This document shows positions 22,379 to 22,403 of a stretch of 22,403 bases of DNA, piece by piece. Source of the stretch: CAZQLE01 sp964593905 (GTDB lineage Bacteria > Chloroflexota > Anaerolineae > Anaerolineales > Anaerolineaceae); assembly GCA_964593905.1 (NCBI GenBank), contig CAZQLE010000047.1, forward strand, positions 1 through 22,403. Reading direction: 5' to 3'. Numbering within the stretch: the stretch's first letter is position 1; each line of letters begins with the position of its first letter. The position numbers and the translations under genes were made by a program. The notes beneath the pieces are model-generated. The model was not told the origin of the DNA. It saw only the letters and a program-made list of their open reading frames with translations, and searched no databases.

Positions 22379-22403
22379 TTACATTCCTTCGTCCAGATAG
22401 GGC
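22379..22403 (-). CDS. C-terminal end of an unidentified gene
   Basis: On the minus strand the last codons read PYLDEGM followed by TAA (22381-22379). The remainder lies beyond the window. Position upstream of ccdA makes a redoxin or another thiol partner plausible, but seven residues cannot show this. The frame itself is inferred from the stop and the following hairpin. Confidence 0.3.

Overview
The window is high-GC bacterial chromosome with densely packed genes, mostly in minus-strand operons. Gene content (anaerobe-style B12-dependent amino acid catabolism, a Liv-type ABC transporter, a membrane sulfatase-like protein, ClbS/DUF1706 and DUF1697 proteins) and protein style suggest Chloroflexota, perhaps Anaerolineae. 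This taxonomic call is an inference without a marker gene. I see no tRNA, rRNA, CRISPR array or mobile element.

Layout. Positions 1-3539 hold unrelated minus-strand genes: a partial DUF1697 protein, a membrane-anchored sulfatase/alkaline-phosphatase superfamily protein, a GNAT acetyltransferase and a radical SAM/SPASM protein. Positions 3669-7975 hold plus-strand genes: gluconokinase, a ClbS/DinB-like plus methyltransferase fusion, an NfsA-like nitroreductase and a TPR-GGDEF diguanylate cyclase that ends in a strong hairpin.

The core is a minus-strand operon, transcribed from about 14937 down to 8050. In order it encodes an FCD-type GntR regulator, a fold-type-I PLP enzyme of unknown reaction, a 79-aa protein resembling the dimerisation domain of lysine 5,6-/ornithine 4,5-aminomutase, a 610-aa B12-domain plus TIM-barrel mutase resembling KamE joined to KamD, a P-loop protein resembling an aminomutase reactivase, a small unknown protein, and a diaminopimelate-dehydrogenase-like oxidoreductase. 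Behind it lies a liv operon (livK, livH, a livM-livG fusion, livF; 19992 to 15078). An alanine-racemase-family gene diverges from livK at 20436. A near-consensus promoter precedes both gntR and livK, and the same 11-mer lies close downstream of each start site, which suggests one regulon.

Working model (inference): an amino acid is imported by the Liv system and racemised by the Alr-like enzyme, whose substrate pocket looks enlarged. The adenosylcobalamin mutase rearranges it, the Ddh-like enzyme oxidatively deaminates it, and the PLP enzyme processes it further. This parallels clostridial ornithine and lysine fermentation, but the mutase has the opposite domain order, an apparently missing PLP lysine and a separate dimerisation-like subunit. 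The substrate cannot be named from sequence. The right edge has a CcdA-type membrane protein and the last codons of another minus-strand gene.
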